Shown: positions 12,655 through 25,039 of the stretch, one piece after another
Numbering within the stretch: the first letter of the stretch is position 1
How the letters are laid out: each line of letters opens with the position of its first letter
From: Onchocerca lupi
Lineage: Eukaryota > Nematoda > Chromadorea > Rhabditida > Onchocercidae
Assembly (NCBI GenBank): GCA_028564675.1
Contig: JAOVVO010000042.1
Location: 77,001 to 141,000, forward strand
Direction of reading: 5' to 3'
Length of the DNA: 64,000 bases
Notes under the pieces: model-generated
The model's database searches: none
Seen by the model: only the letters and a program-made list of their open reading frames with translations
Told to the model about the DNA's origin: nothing
Translations under genes and position numbers: made by a program

Positions 12655-15600
12655 TGCTTCTTTTCAGATATGACCTGAATTAGAACTACTATCCGGGCAC
12701 AAGTGCAGTTGACTTCAATGTGTTCAAATGATATCAAAAAGAATTTATGGGTGCCTATTTATAGAATTGAACTGCCCTTCTCATTTCATCCCAATTTCAA
12801 CTTTTCTCACTCCCACATGTACTAAAAATTCAAGTTTTCTTACTCATCGTTCCCTCCCTACCGTTATAATGACATCTTTCATTGTGCGGGGAATTGATGA
12901 AAAAACTGGAAAAGAAGAATGTTTTGAAAAACTGATTGTTTTATTGGGATGACTTTCTCTCTATGTGTTGGTTAAGACAACTGCATTGTTTACTGTTTCT
13001 AATTTTCGATTGGTCGATAAAACATTTCATTTAACTGATGACGCTCATTTAGTCTAAAATCAAACAATATTTGCAAACAACTAACTATGTATGTTTCATT
13101 TTGAAACAATTTATATAAGTTTTTTAAAAACTTTTTTAAACAAAGGTTCTCGCTGTAATGAGTGACCGTCTTATGAGTGTCCGACATACTGAAATATGCA
13201 CTGGGTTGCCATAACATTGCAAACTTAACATTATTCATTTCGCAGTTATCCATAATGGTGATAGAAAAATGGATAGAATTTCTTCAGTTGAATTTTGCTA
13301 ATAATTTTGAAAATGAAAAAAAGAAATTGACAACTTTAATCAGACTTATATTATCATTGATCAACTATTTTGTTTGAAATAATTGTTAACCAACGTATTC
13401 GATGACCAATTCATTTCATTTGTTTAATTGTCTTATCAAGCTCATAGATGAATGACGGTTTTCCAATCTGCTTGAAGTTTTCATTCATAATATTATCCAG
13501 TTATTTTTACTTCTGAGTTACGATCAGTTGTTCATGTTAGTTCTTCAAAAATCGAATTTGCATACAATTTTTGATAAAATAAAGGATTGAAATTTTTGAA
13601 AAAAAGTTGATTTAATTGCTAAGCGACATATAACGAAAAAAAATTTAGTACGAACGAATTGCTAATTTCATGGCGAAGTTGTTGTCAATTGCAGTTGTCG
13701 AAGACTTTGCAAACTTTAAAGCTTCTTTAAAGAAGAGAATTATATAACAAAAGATGTAATTAAACAAAGATTTTGTGTCTAAACTATCACATAAAATTGA
13801 TATCAAAATTTAACTAAAATTTTTGAAAAATTAGCAATTCGGTCGCACTAAAGTAAACTGGAATTTAAGTTATATATCGGATAATCTGAATAGCATTTGA
13901 TCAAGCAATTTTGTTGTTTTCTTTTTTCTGTCTTGAAATGCGTTCAATATTCGTTGATTAAAGTTTTAATAATCAAAAATTCTCGTATCTCTAAATTTCC
14001 AGGTCGTAAATTGTCTTCTCAAAGATCACTTATCAAATACGATTTCATCAGCGATGCTTTCGCACTAATTTAATAACTTAAGTAGGATTTAACACATAAA
14101 ATTGAGATTCAGCAAAATAATCATTTAGAGCCATAAATCTTATCATCTTAACAAGTTACAAGGCTTTTGCAAAAATGTGAAATTGAAATAAAGTATTTTG
14201 GAAGGAATGCATTTTCACTGAACTCATAAAGTTTTGTCTTTTCTTTCGAAAATTTTCTTTTTGAAACGCATTCTTGAAATATTTTCTATCCATTAACGAT
14301 GAGGTTTATTTTTTTCAAAACGATTTTTTTTAATCAGTAATCTTTCATTTGTTTGAAAAAGTTGTTTTACAATAATTAATAAAGGAAATTAGAAAGAGAC
14401 GAATTGGAAGAGCTATTATTTCTCTTTATCGAATCGCATTTTTCTGATGTTTTTTTTTTTGATGTTTTTTTGCAAGAATTGATTGAGTGGAGTTTGTTAC
14501 TGAATGCTCAGCAGATTTATCTTAATTAAAATCTTATAATTGAAATGCAACTCCAAGAAATGTTTTACTGAAAATACTTGTTATGGATATAAATCGATAT
14601 AAATCGCAGGATATAAATCAGAATTTTCGCATTACTCCAAACTTCCATGCTGTTATAAAGTTATGATTTATCTTAATGATCTGAAATTTAATGTTTAGAT
14701 TAGTTGTCGATTTGCATGTAACTTTTGCATTCTGAAAGAATTTATCGTAATGCTAATGCACTTTAACACTTTGTTGTGATTAAGAAATTATGTCTGTATG
14801 AATTTTTGTGATAAATTATCGTATGAAAATTGCGAGGACAGTAATAAATTACTATTTATATATCATCAACTAAAGCTATAAATGTTTATGTGAAAAGTAA
14901 TCTCAAATTTTGATAAAATTTTGGTAAAGATTTCATAAGAAATTTTGATAAGAAAGTCATTTAGTTGAGAAATGAAACGAAAAATTGATGAGAACTCATT
15001 ATTTATTAGTAATTAGTACACCGTAAAGTACATAATTGAGCCTTTTATCATCGAAAGTTTTTTCTTATCTATCTATCTTCGAATATTTGTTGTAAACAAA
15101 ATAATTTATAAGAATTACGTCAACCATCGCATTATTTTCATGCCATCAGTTGAATCACTAAGTGTTACAAAATATGGATGTTTTTGCGCGAAAAGTTTGA
15201 TTTTTTTCGTGATAGAACGAAACAAACAGTAAAGTTGAATTAATTAAATTTTCAGTGTCAAACCACACCTTTCATTTATCAATTTACCTGCTCTTTTTAT
15301 ATTATTTGTTGATAAAGTATTTTCATCAATGAGCAAATGATGTTTGTGCCAGGATATCATAGAAAGAATGAAAAGGTAAAGTATCAAAGGAAATGTTTGA
15401 AAACAATAAAATTAAGAATGTTACCATTCGTTAAAACTCAGCCACCCGTAACTTTGATGGGAAAAAAATATTTTCAAAAATGTGCTGTGATGGATGGCAT
15501 TGAACATAATGCTTAATGGTTTTTTTTTTACAAAGTTTCTGCAAAATTCTAAAATTCAAAGAAAAAAAGTCAACGTTGTTTAATTGAAATACAAATGAAT

Positions 15601-18600
15601 AAAAATCTGATAATTTTTTCGAAAACAATATTCGGAGATGGCATATGAGCAGTTAAAATTTCATGAAAATATCAATATATTGATTGAAAACAACGATGAG
15701 AACTTCGATGATATATCACATTTCTTGCATATTTGTGTGGTATTCCAGAAATTTTGAGTAATATTTTAGGTTGGAGAAATAAAATTATATTCCAGAATGA
15801 GTTTTGTGATTTGCATAACCAGAAAGTTTAATTGGAATTTTATAAACAATAGGTATTGATCGCCTATAAATTGATGCGACTATTCACTGCCAATCATTTT
15901 GCATAATTTATGGTTTCTAAAGAAGAATTCATCTTGTTCGTCAAAGCATCAAACTGTTTTGGATGGTCTGTACTCAAAAACCACACTTAATTAATTTAAA
16001 TTAATAAGGAAAAAAACAGAACTTTTATTCTGATAAAATTCAGTATTTTCTGATGGCTTTTGTATTTCCGTATCTGAATTTGTCATTGATGAAGTTTGTG
16101 ACTGGCTATTATTGTGATGTTATTTCGCCATTTATTGTTTCATGAAGTCAATGAATGTAGTTGTAATTATTCAAAAATTGAAATTCATGCTGTAAAATTT
16201 TTGGAAGGTAATTTGTTCCATTTTCAGATTATTAGAACTGAACAAATAAAATGGAAATTTGAAAAATGTTCCGAATTTCACATATAATTTGAATCGAATT
16301 TGCGAAATATTTTGTTTTTGATAACATTTGATTTAATATTTTATCATATGATTTCACTAAGATCAAAGTTTGCAATTTGCATTTGATGCGAATAGAGTCG
16401 TTGAGAATTGCCATCATTAAACGGAAAAGAGATATACATATTTTACCATCAAGTTGTTTCACAATCTGAACTTCATAAGTTTCAAAAATTTTCGAATCTT
16501 TTCTCAACTCATCCAAAATATCTGCATATCTGAATAAAGTTGCAGAATATCAAGATAAAACTAGATTAAATTGGATTTGAAATTGGAACGAATCTAAAAG
16601 ATTTTTTAATATTACAAAGTCGTCTGGAAATAGTTCAGTGGTGAAATATTTATGCCTCATCGTCTGCTGATCACTTGCATAATTAATAATGTTGTTTGCA
16701 TCGCATATGCGAGTAATGAATTTAATTAATGATCGTAATTGGATTACATATCAACTTATTACACAGTTTGAAGAAAAGACACATTAATCTCCAGCTGATT
16801 AAATGAAAGTTTCCTACGAAAATATTGGCAATTTATCTATAACTATTAAACAGAACATACATGATTCATTTCTTCAGATGTCTCTAAGAAGTGGAATTGC
16901 AACTATAAAAAATCACTTCTCGATAGAAAATAAATTGAAGTTTATTTCAGTGTACTTTTAATTTCATCATCATTTTGAGCAGATTAATTGATCGGTTACA
17001 TCTCGAATGAATCATAGTTTTCATTTGATGTGAATCTGGAATAGCTACTGTTCAGAATGTATAGGTATATTTTAATAGACCGAAGTTTCTTGCTGGTATC
17101 TATTTACTCTTCATTAATTTGTATAATTTTATTTCCACTAATGTATTACAAATGCATTGTGATAAAGAAGGAACTTGTCATTGATATGCTTTTTGGTGAG
17201 AAGTAAGTAATACATATCGATTTCAACTGATAATAAAATAAAAAATATTTAACTTTTGGATTTAAAGGAAAATGTTACAACATTGTTTTTGTTAATTTTT
17301 CCTACATATTTTATCTTTTTTTTGAAAATCGCACTGCATATTGCAAGTGGGTTGAGAAAATAGTAATGGAAAACTTCAAAGCTAAATTGATAGCTATGAA
17401 TGTGTAAACGTTTCCATTAATTCAATATATTTTGCATATAAAAGATTCAGTGCTGTTAACGATTGATTGACACACAAACAGCAGAAAAACTTTTATAAAT
17501 TCTTTGTAATCAAAATGAGAGAGTACATTCGAGCGAAAAGAATGATAAAAACAGAAGCATCTCATTTATTCAACCAACTCCACTGAAGATGTTAAGATTA
17601 ATGTAAAATTAGACTGGGACATCTCGGTGCGGGATGACTATTGGTCTTACAAGATTTCTAAAGCTTTACAATCTTTATAGATATATATTTCCCAAATTGA
17701 ATCATATTTTTTCTACTACATCAAGCAAAGAAAACAAAATGACCAATGCGCCAATCTTGTTGACCATTGTTGGTCATTATTAGCTTATATATCTTTGGAT
17801 TTTTAATATGTTAATAAATCTACTTTTCACAATAACACCATCACATATGGCATCATAATTTCTTGAAATTTGAGAATAGAAAGGAATTTTTCTTGTTATC
17901 ATTTCGCTTTTTTTTTTTGGAAATTAAAAAAAATACAGTGCACAAATTAAGATGAAGTGAGATAATAATCGCGATGACTCATGATAATAATATATCTGCG
18001 AAAAAATTTTTCAAATCAGTGCATCGGAACATTTTGAGCAAGTTTTGACTTTCACAAAAACAATGAATTTTATTTCACCTTTCAGCGATTTTTGATCTCA
18101 ATTATATCTTTTGTTATTCAAAAAATAAGCAAAAAAAAAAAAAATCTTTCCCTTTTTTTCCAAATAATGTTTAATTTTTCGCGAAATTTGTTCTAAAATG
18201 AAAAATTTCCAATTTTGGCTTCTTTTAAATTGAAACAGTTAGAACTGCTTCAACTAATAGTTATGTAATATACAGCCCTTTTTAAATCTTTCCAATCCTA
18301 AAAAATGCAATCTCCCATATTTATTATGTAAACATCAATTTGAGGAAGATGTGGGAGATTTTAGAAAAAACTGAAGATCCCAGTAAGATTCTGTCCTAGT
18401 TGTCCAGATATATCGGTATCAATAGATAATTCGAAGGTGTGAAACTAAGAATTTCCATGAACATCAAATCTTTTCACAATATATTGAATAATGTCCGATC
18501 TTCTTGTAATACTCTAAGGTCAATCGATACTAAGAAAATTCGAATAAAATCTTTTTTTTGGTCTATGCTACTTACAATTTCCCTATCACTTTATTATCGC

Positions 18601-18716
18601 GCTATAATAATTCTAGGGATGACTCGGAAAAGAAACAATTTTCTTATGTAACACAATGCGATATCAAATAAATTGTAGATAAAATTTAAAAAAAAAAAAC
18701 TTATTTTCAATTTTTT
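12655..18716. other. long gene-poor stretch
   Basis: About 6 kb with no gene I can support. Short open frames (for example 12728-12952 on +, 16232-16516 on -) have low-complexity, AT-driven composition and no family match. Some may be relics, but nothing argues for that beyond openness. Confidence 0.55.
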
Positions 18717-18928
18717 TTAAATGACATTCCAGGCACTTCTGTCATCGAAGTAATTCTTCAATCTTTTCTCGCTTTCTAAAAGAATGCAACGAATGTCATT
18801 ATACATGGGTAAAGAAATGCACATTGCCACAACAGTAAGTGAATTCATGCATACAGGCATGTCTGTATAAACAGCAATAAAAAAAGCATTTATTAATGTT
18901 TTATTTACATAGATATAAAGAAAAAGTG
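18717..18928 (-). CDS. possible terminal exon of a seven-TM receptor
   Basis: A CATTTTAG acceptor precedes an open frame of about 69 residues that ends at a TAA (18717-18719). The first half holds a hydrophobic helix (FLYIYVNKTLINAFFIAVY) and a second helical stretch (VCMNSLTVVAMCISLPMYND), followed by a charged tail ending AWNVI. This layout, a last helix with N-S and P-M-Y-N-D followed by a charged tail, resembles the end of nematode chemoreceptor-type GPCRs. I could not find upstream exons on the same strand, so it may be a relic. Confidence 0.35.
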
Positions 18929-19042
18929 CTAAAATGAAAGAAAACAATTATTTAGAGATTTCTTCTCGCTAGCCATCGATGAAAAAGTGGCGATGAAATG
19001 TTGTTTTTCCGATCAAATTCTAAAAGCAATAAATTATTACAG

Positions 19043-19153
19043 TAAATTATTAATTATTGAAAATAAAATTGCTGACAGCTTGAACAATGAAATAACAAAT
19101 AAATTATTAATTATTGAAAATAAAATGTTCTGTCAGTTCGGACAATGAAATAA
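19043..19153. repeat. imperfect tandem duplication, about 56-bp unit
   Basis: Two copies begin at 19043 and 19100 with TAAATTATTAATTATTGAAA and both run on to ACAATGAAATAA. The second differs by small indels and substitutions. It is non-coding. Confidence 0.75.
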
Positions 19154-19581
19154 TAGAATAAGGGGCTGATATGAGAGGTAAGACGCAGCTTTTTCAAAAC
19201 TTATAACTTTTTTTTCCTGCGAATTTATTAAGCGCTTAGTATCTACTTATGTAACTAGTATCGCTAGGATACAATAAATAAACAACAAAACTTTTGTATC
19301 AATTAAAGTTAAATTCATCCAGCCTCAACAACTAAAAGAATTTTCGCACATAGATATGATTTATCAATGTTGATATTCCGGTAAAAAATAAAAAAGGAAA
19401 AGAAGACGAGCTTTTTAAGTCATCTTAATTTGAAAAAATACAAATTCACGTGCAGTGACGAAATGATTGCAATTTAAACCATAAAGTAGTCTTTGATACT
19501 GCAAAAGTGACATTCTGGTAATAATAGAAATTTAAGAAACGTTCAGTTAATAAAACAAGCAATAAAAGTCTTACTTTCATT

Positions 19582-20194
19582 TTAAGTGCTTGTCAGTTGT
19601 CGTTCGAGAAAAGATTGCGGAGGCTGCCTCCGTTCATTGGCATAAGGTATGATTATCGCTATGTAACCTTGATTTTCAGGAGCAGTGCGCATTAGATTAG
19701 GATCTTCTAGAAGCCGTTCATTGACTTCAATTAAAAGAGCTCTAATACCTGCACGTAGTACATATTCAGTACCATCTTCGCAATGAACAATACATAATTT
19801 TGTATCCGGCAATAGCACTAGTCCACCCTGCATGCAATACAGATAATTCATTGAAAAGTAGCAAAACAGTTATTTCATACACTCTTATCTCTTTCTCGAA
19901 CTGATAGCGTGATCACTGAAAACAATACTGATAAAAAATTACCTTTTTTCCTTTTCCACTAACTTTCTGCTTACTCCGATCAATTCCCTTATTTTTCTTC
20001 ATATGCCAATCAATTGTTTTGATCCGCTTATGCATCAATTCATGATTTTTATACAATGTCACGACTACCACTCCATTTGGATGTCGCAAATAGCACAAAC
20101 CATTCCTGTCATTTTTCAAAATATAACGCTTATAATTCCGATCTACCACTGATCGATAATTCAATAATTCGTTGATATGTCCTTCAGAAGCCAT
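19582..20194 (-). CDS. abitram: Abitram (FAM206A/Simiate) orthologue
   Basis: Orthologue of the conserved actin-binding transcription modulator Abitram, a small nuclear-speckle and actin-associated protein. Exons 19943-20194 and 19582-19827 join in phase to 165 residues (the human protein is 181). Family landmarks are VVDRNYKRY, the KVSGKGKKG segment crossing the intron, the CEDGTEYVLRAG strand, LIEVNERLLEDP and GYIAIIIPYA near the end, each matching the human protein's order. I chose the ATG at 20194; a GTGCAG acceptor lies 8 bases upstream and could receive a spliced leader. The gene lies downstream of ANKRD13C on the same strand, about 1.5 kb away, so an operon is possible but not shown. 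Confidence 0.92.
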
Positions 20195-21665
20195 TCGATC
20201 GCTGCACAACAGCTTCTTTTTTTGTCTGAAGAACTTTACAATTTTTGGATCAAATTGTTTAATTTCCTCAATTTCGAAAAAAATTATTGAATAAATGATA
20301 ATTAGTTAGGAAAATATTTTTTGAATAAATGATATCTAAATTAGCGTAATCACTAATTCTAAAAAACAATGAACATAATGACTGATGGCTTCTATGCTAT
20401 CTAAGTACCCTACTATGGCAGGGAATCAGGACAGCTGGGGAAAAACAGAGAGCGCGGAACACAAAAATCGTGTTGACTACGATAATCAGCTAATCAAGCG
20501 AGATCGTATAATGACTAGAAATGATAATCTATTTTGAAAACAAAATGTATAATCTCGCTCTAAACCAGTTACAGCAATATCGGTGACACAAATCCGGATA
20601 TTTAAGTTCATTCAAGAATGCTCTTTCGAATAGTTCTCAAATAATAGAAAGGCCTGTTAAATATCAGTTATTTGAATATCACAATAAGCAGCTGAATAAA
20701 TCTGCCAGTAACTATTCTTCTTCAGAAATATGTAGAAAACATTATTCAACATCCAATTTCAAAAATTAGTTCAGAAACAAGTACAACGTCGAAACAATAG
20801 AAAATTCAACAATACAGAAGTTAACTTCAACATATGCAAGGATGAAAAGCGATGCTTCTGATTAAGGAATTTTCAGTCTTTTATTGGATCATTGGAATTC
20901 TCTATATTACACTTCATATGCGACATTGAACCAATCATGTAAGACAGTAAATGATCTTTTTTAAATTTCCAAATCATCAAAAAATGTATCAGTAAATAAT
21001 ACAAACAATTCTAAATGGGTTATTTATGACAATCATGTAAAATTACATTCTGCATTTAGAATGTTTATAAACTTAAAAATGACACACAAAAATAAATCTT
21101 TGAATTTTTGAGTATGTTAAGTTGAATTCTTTTATATTATTGAAATGAAACCAAATTTAGACCTACTAGAAAATACGCATCCTGCTCAACAACATGAGGG
21201 TATTAAATCTTGAGCAAATCAAAGAAAAAAAAATGTAAACGTTGATTTTAAACAGAGAGTGAAATACATTTCTATAAACAAACAAAATACTTTAAGATTT
21301 TTCTTACTTATGTAGTTTTTCGCTGATTTCAACAATCGCAATCCAGAACAACGTTGTTCTACATAAGTAAAAAATAATGAATAGCTCACAACTCAATATT
21401 TTTAATTTCACTTGAAAATTTACAACAGAATTAATCATAACACTATTCAATAGACGGTATGGATATTCTTTTATATATATATTTATATATTCAATTCAAT
21501 TATAAAACACATGAAACGATAAAATAGAAAAAGGGAAAGTTCACAAAGTAGAACTGGGCACACAAACTAAGGTCCCTGAAAAGTTATGCTGAAATTTGTA
21601 ACATTATAGAAGCTCTTTTGAATTGTGTGAAGATCAAAAAATGTTTGCATTTTCAAATACCGTAA
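20195..21665. other. intergenic between ANKRD13C and Abitram
   Basis: No gene seen. It contains an inverted repeat around 21302-21375 (TTACTTATGTAG and CTACATAAGTAA flanking a loop that includes AGAACAACGTTGTTCT). It could be a small hairpin element or an intercistronic region. Confidence 0.5.
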
Positions 21666-24600
21666 CTAAAGGTCCGAAAAACGATTAGCATCTTCTCGAT
21701 AAGATTCCGGTATTTTGAACATTTTTGACGTTAAATCATTGCGGAACATGAACTTCTGGAATGTGATTTTCGCTGATATTGTTGGCAGTATAGGAATTTC
21801 TGAAATGAAATAATAGACCATAAATTGTAAGCAAACAATGCATTTAAAAAATGGTGGAAATAACTTATTATAACATAGATTTTTTGAATTTCAGAAATAT
21901 TTACCAACTCGAACTGGAAAGCCAGGTGGCAGCCGCATATTACAAAAATATCGAAGTTTGTCGAAATGCTTGAAAGGGGCAACAATTTCGAGAATATCCA
22001 GTAAAACATCAACCGAAAGCGGGAAGTCTTCGGCCTGAAAACCTGAATATTTTTCGAAAAAAATTTGCTTAAGAAGTGATATGCTGCTCAATAATTAGAT
22101 TTGCTTGACATGATTTCAATAATAATAATATAAGGAAAAGTAATAAAATATTATTATTGCAGTTATTTTCCGATTTTTTGCAATTCTACCAACTGATTTT
22201 AAAAATGTAAAATTATTGAATTTTTTTTCAATTAAAAGTGCATAAACATAAATTTTCCTTGAAAATTTATTCGCGTATTGGTCGATTCAATTTCCCTAAT
22301 AAAAACGATCATTTAAATATTTCTACTTATTCTATTTTCCACTCCATTTCTCTTAACACAAGAGAGAGATGAAAGAAAATTTTCGAAAAAGATTCATAGA
22401 ATGTCATACAATTTTGGCATTATTAATAGAAAAAATTTTTACCATCGCAACAAGAGCTTTGAATTTCTTTTCAGTCTGCTTAACAACATGAGTACGTCCT
22501 AAAGAAGGAGCAAGACCAGCAGCAGCATTAATATATTCTTCCCATGTCGCTGCTATTTTTCGTGGTGGAGGTAGACTTTTTCGGCACTGAAGGCTCTAAA
22601 ATTAATATCGTTACACTCAACATTGGAATAAATTTCAGTTCTATATAATATCAATGTCCATCAAACGTTTTATTTTTATTTAGAACTCGATAAATATAAT
22701 ATAGAAACAAAAAATTTTAGAATAATATGACTTTAACGTACTATAAATTCATTTTCTGCCATCAGCGATCCTATTGCCAAATTTTGCAAGAATGTTTTGT
22801 TCTTCTTGATATCTTCTGTTGTCAAGTGTTCCCTTCTGTATTTGTTAAAAAAAAATAATATGATACAAAAATTTATCAAATTATAAGTTAAATTTCAAAA
22901 TAAACTGAACAATTCGACTTGAAGATCCTGAACTTCTTTTGTTTTTTTTTTTTATGATTCCACCGCTACAGCAGTGCGTTATTCCTTGCAATGAATATCG
23001 GAGTAATGAGAAGAGAAGTAAAATCTATCATAAAAAATATATCCTTTTTGGTCAAACAGGAAAGTTTCAGATAAAAATTTCAGAACAAAAGCTAACCGTT
23101 TACGAGTAATTAGTGACATACCCTCCACAGTATAATAAACGGCATTATAATCACCCACTTGTTCCTATAAAATAGATTTTATATCAGAAAAGAATGCTGA
23201 AGACAAATAAATGAAATATTTCAACATGTATCTTTGAAGACAAAAGTTTGAAAAAAATTAAAGCTGAATTAAATTCGAAAATAAAAAAAACTAACCAATT
23301 TTTCGTGTTTAAAAATCCAACCACTTATTGCTCTTTCAAAAGTTATTGGTTTTGTAGACATCTGAGCGCTTATAATATCAGATGACATTAAAACATCAAT
23401 TTCTTCATTCAATTCAACTTCTGATTCCTCATTTCTTATACGTTGGAATACCTCAAATACTACAATTTATTGGAAGCTGTAAAGAAAAAAAATAACGAAT
23501 GATAATGAGCAAATAAGATCAATTTTCTCGGAAAAAATTTTTTGACATGGTAAAAAACCTTAGCCTCGTGATCTAAAATCAGAAGCTGGTCCTTCGAGCA
23601 ATTCGGATCTGATGCAAAAATGAAGGATATATTGCCTCTTTCCCAGTTTCGTTCATTAAAATCAACCAGTGTTGTGTCCAACCTTAGACTTGTTCCACAT
23701 TTATATATTTTGCATACATCTGAGGGAAGCACTTTTGTGAGCAGAGGAACTGAAATTTTAAGGATGTGAGGAAAATTTTTCGCAATTACACAAATAATTC
23801 TTTTGACTTGCAAGATTTGATGTTTATTAACTTAACGAACGCTATTTTGGACTTCATCGTCTCATTCTTCTCATATTGTGATTGACAAATCATTTGAAAG
23901 AACTCATCTGCTTTGATATTATGACAATAAAAATTAAAGGACAACTGACGCCAGCTTTGAAAGTCCCATCTCAATTCCAAATAGAAATCACCAAATTCAG
24001 ATAGCATCTTAAGTAAGTGAGGTTTTCGAGCTATCATACTTTCCCGTGATTGTGCTTTTAATCTACGTAACATAATTGCAACTGAAAATGAACAAAAATA
24101 GAGAAAGTTTAGTCTCTATCAATAAGGCACATGAAGAATTTCAGTTAGAAAATAATCCGATAAATCTGACTTAATTATGCCTTAATTCTGAATTTTATTT
24201 ATAAAAAGATATGACTCGACTTTTCATTCGTATTTGATGCTGATTCAAAATATCAACATTCAAACAGGAATACTTATTAATCATATAAAAAATCCAAACA
24301 AAAATTTTTGAACTGAAAAAATTATCATAGTGTAATTGAACAAAAAAAGCCTACATCCTGTGGGAAAACTGCAAAAGCAAAAGCAAATTTTACAGTCATG
24401 TTGCTTTTAAAAAATATAACCGGATAAAAAATGATTTGATGAGGTAAAAAGAACTTGTACGAAGACAATAATTAATGGGAAATGAATTTACTTATTTGTC
24501 GATCGCCATAGCTTACTGCTTCCATCAAGCTATTCCATCCATCTCTGTTTTTCGATTTCACTGGAGCATTATGAGCAAGCAAAACTGTTATTGCTTCTGA

Positions 24601-25039
24601 AAATGCTATCTGCATATACAAAGCAATGGAAAATGCAAGAACCAAATTTTACTTTAAAAACATGAGTACTTTATATCGATAGATATAAGAAGAAAAACAT
24701 CTTACAAACCTTTGTGTCCAAGCATCGTGGAAATATGTAAAGCTGTGTTGCCTTGGGGATCTTGCAAACGAAGATCTGCACCTGAAGAACAGAATTCATT
24801 TCAAAAATCAAAACATTCAGAATTCATTAAATATTGTCCAAAATATCTAATTTCACAAAAGAATACATTACATTCATAGGTCAACACTCCCTAGATAAAC
24901 AAAGAACCCGAAAATTATTATTTATTATGAGATCGGAAACATATAAATTAGAAATACCATCATTAATGAGCCGTACAATCGATTGTGTATCATTGAAGAA
25001 TGCGGCACGGTGTAACGGATATTTTTCCGCTTCAATCAT
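21666..25039 (-). CDS. ANKRD13C: ankyrin repeat domain 13C, GPCR chaperone family
   Basis: ER-associated chaperone family that regulates biogenesis of some GPCRs. Eleven exons: 24958-25039, 24710-24781, 24492-24596, 23950-24081, 23559-23749, 23296-23451, 23097-23164, 22742-22835, 22443-22595, 21905-22034 and 21666-21799. They join in phase to 438 residues. Ankyrin repeats cover about 8-100 (YPLHRAA, QDPQGNTALHIS, NRDGWNSLMEA). The family core follows: RKPHLLKMLSEFGDFYLEL, LPSDVCKIYK, LDTTLVDF, TWEEYI, EIVAPFKHFDKLR and LPPGFPVRVEIP. It ends RFSDL, like ANKRD13C, and lacks the ubiquitin-interacting motifs of ANKRD13A/B/D, so the 13C assignment is clear. The human protein has an N-terminal extension missing here. 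The start ATG at 25039 is the first one directly before the first ankyrin repeat. An upstream non-coding or short coding exon is possible. Confidence 0.94.

Noticed and set aside
16232..16516. 94-residue open frame on - (MDELRKDSKIFETY...)
   Set aside because: No family resemblance, an AT-driven composition rich in I, K and N, and no partner exons. Openness alone is not enough.
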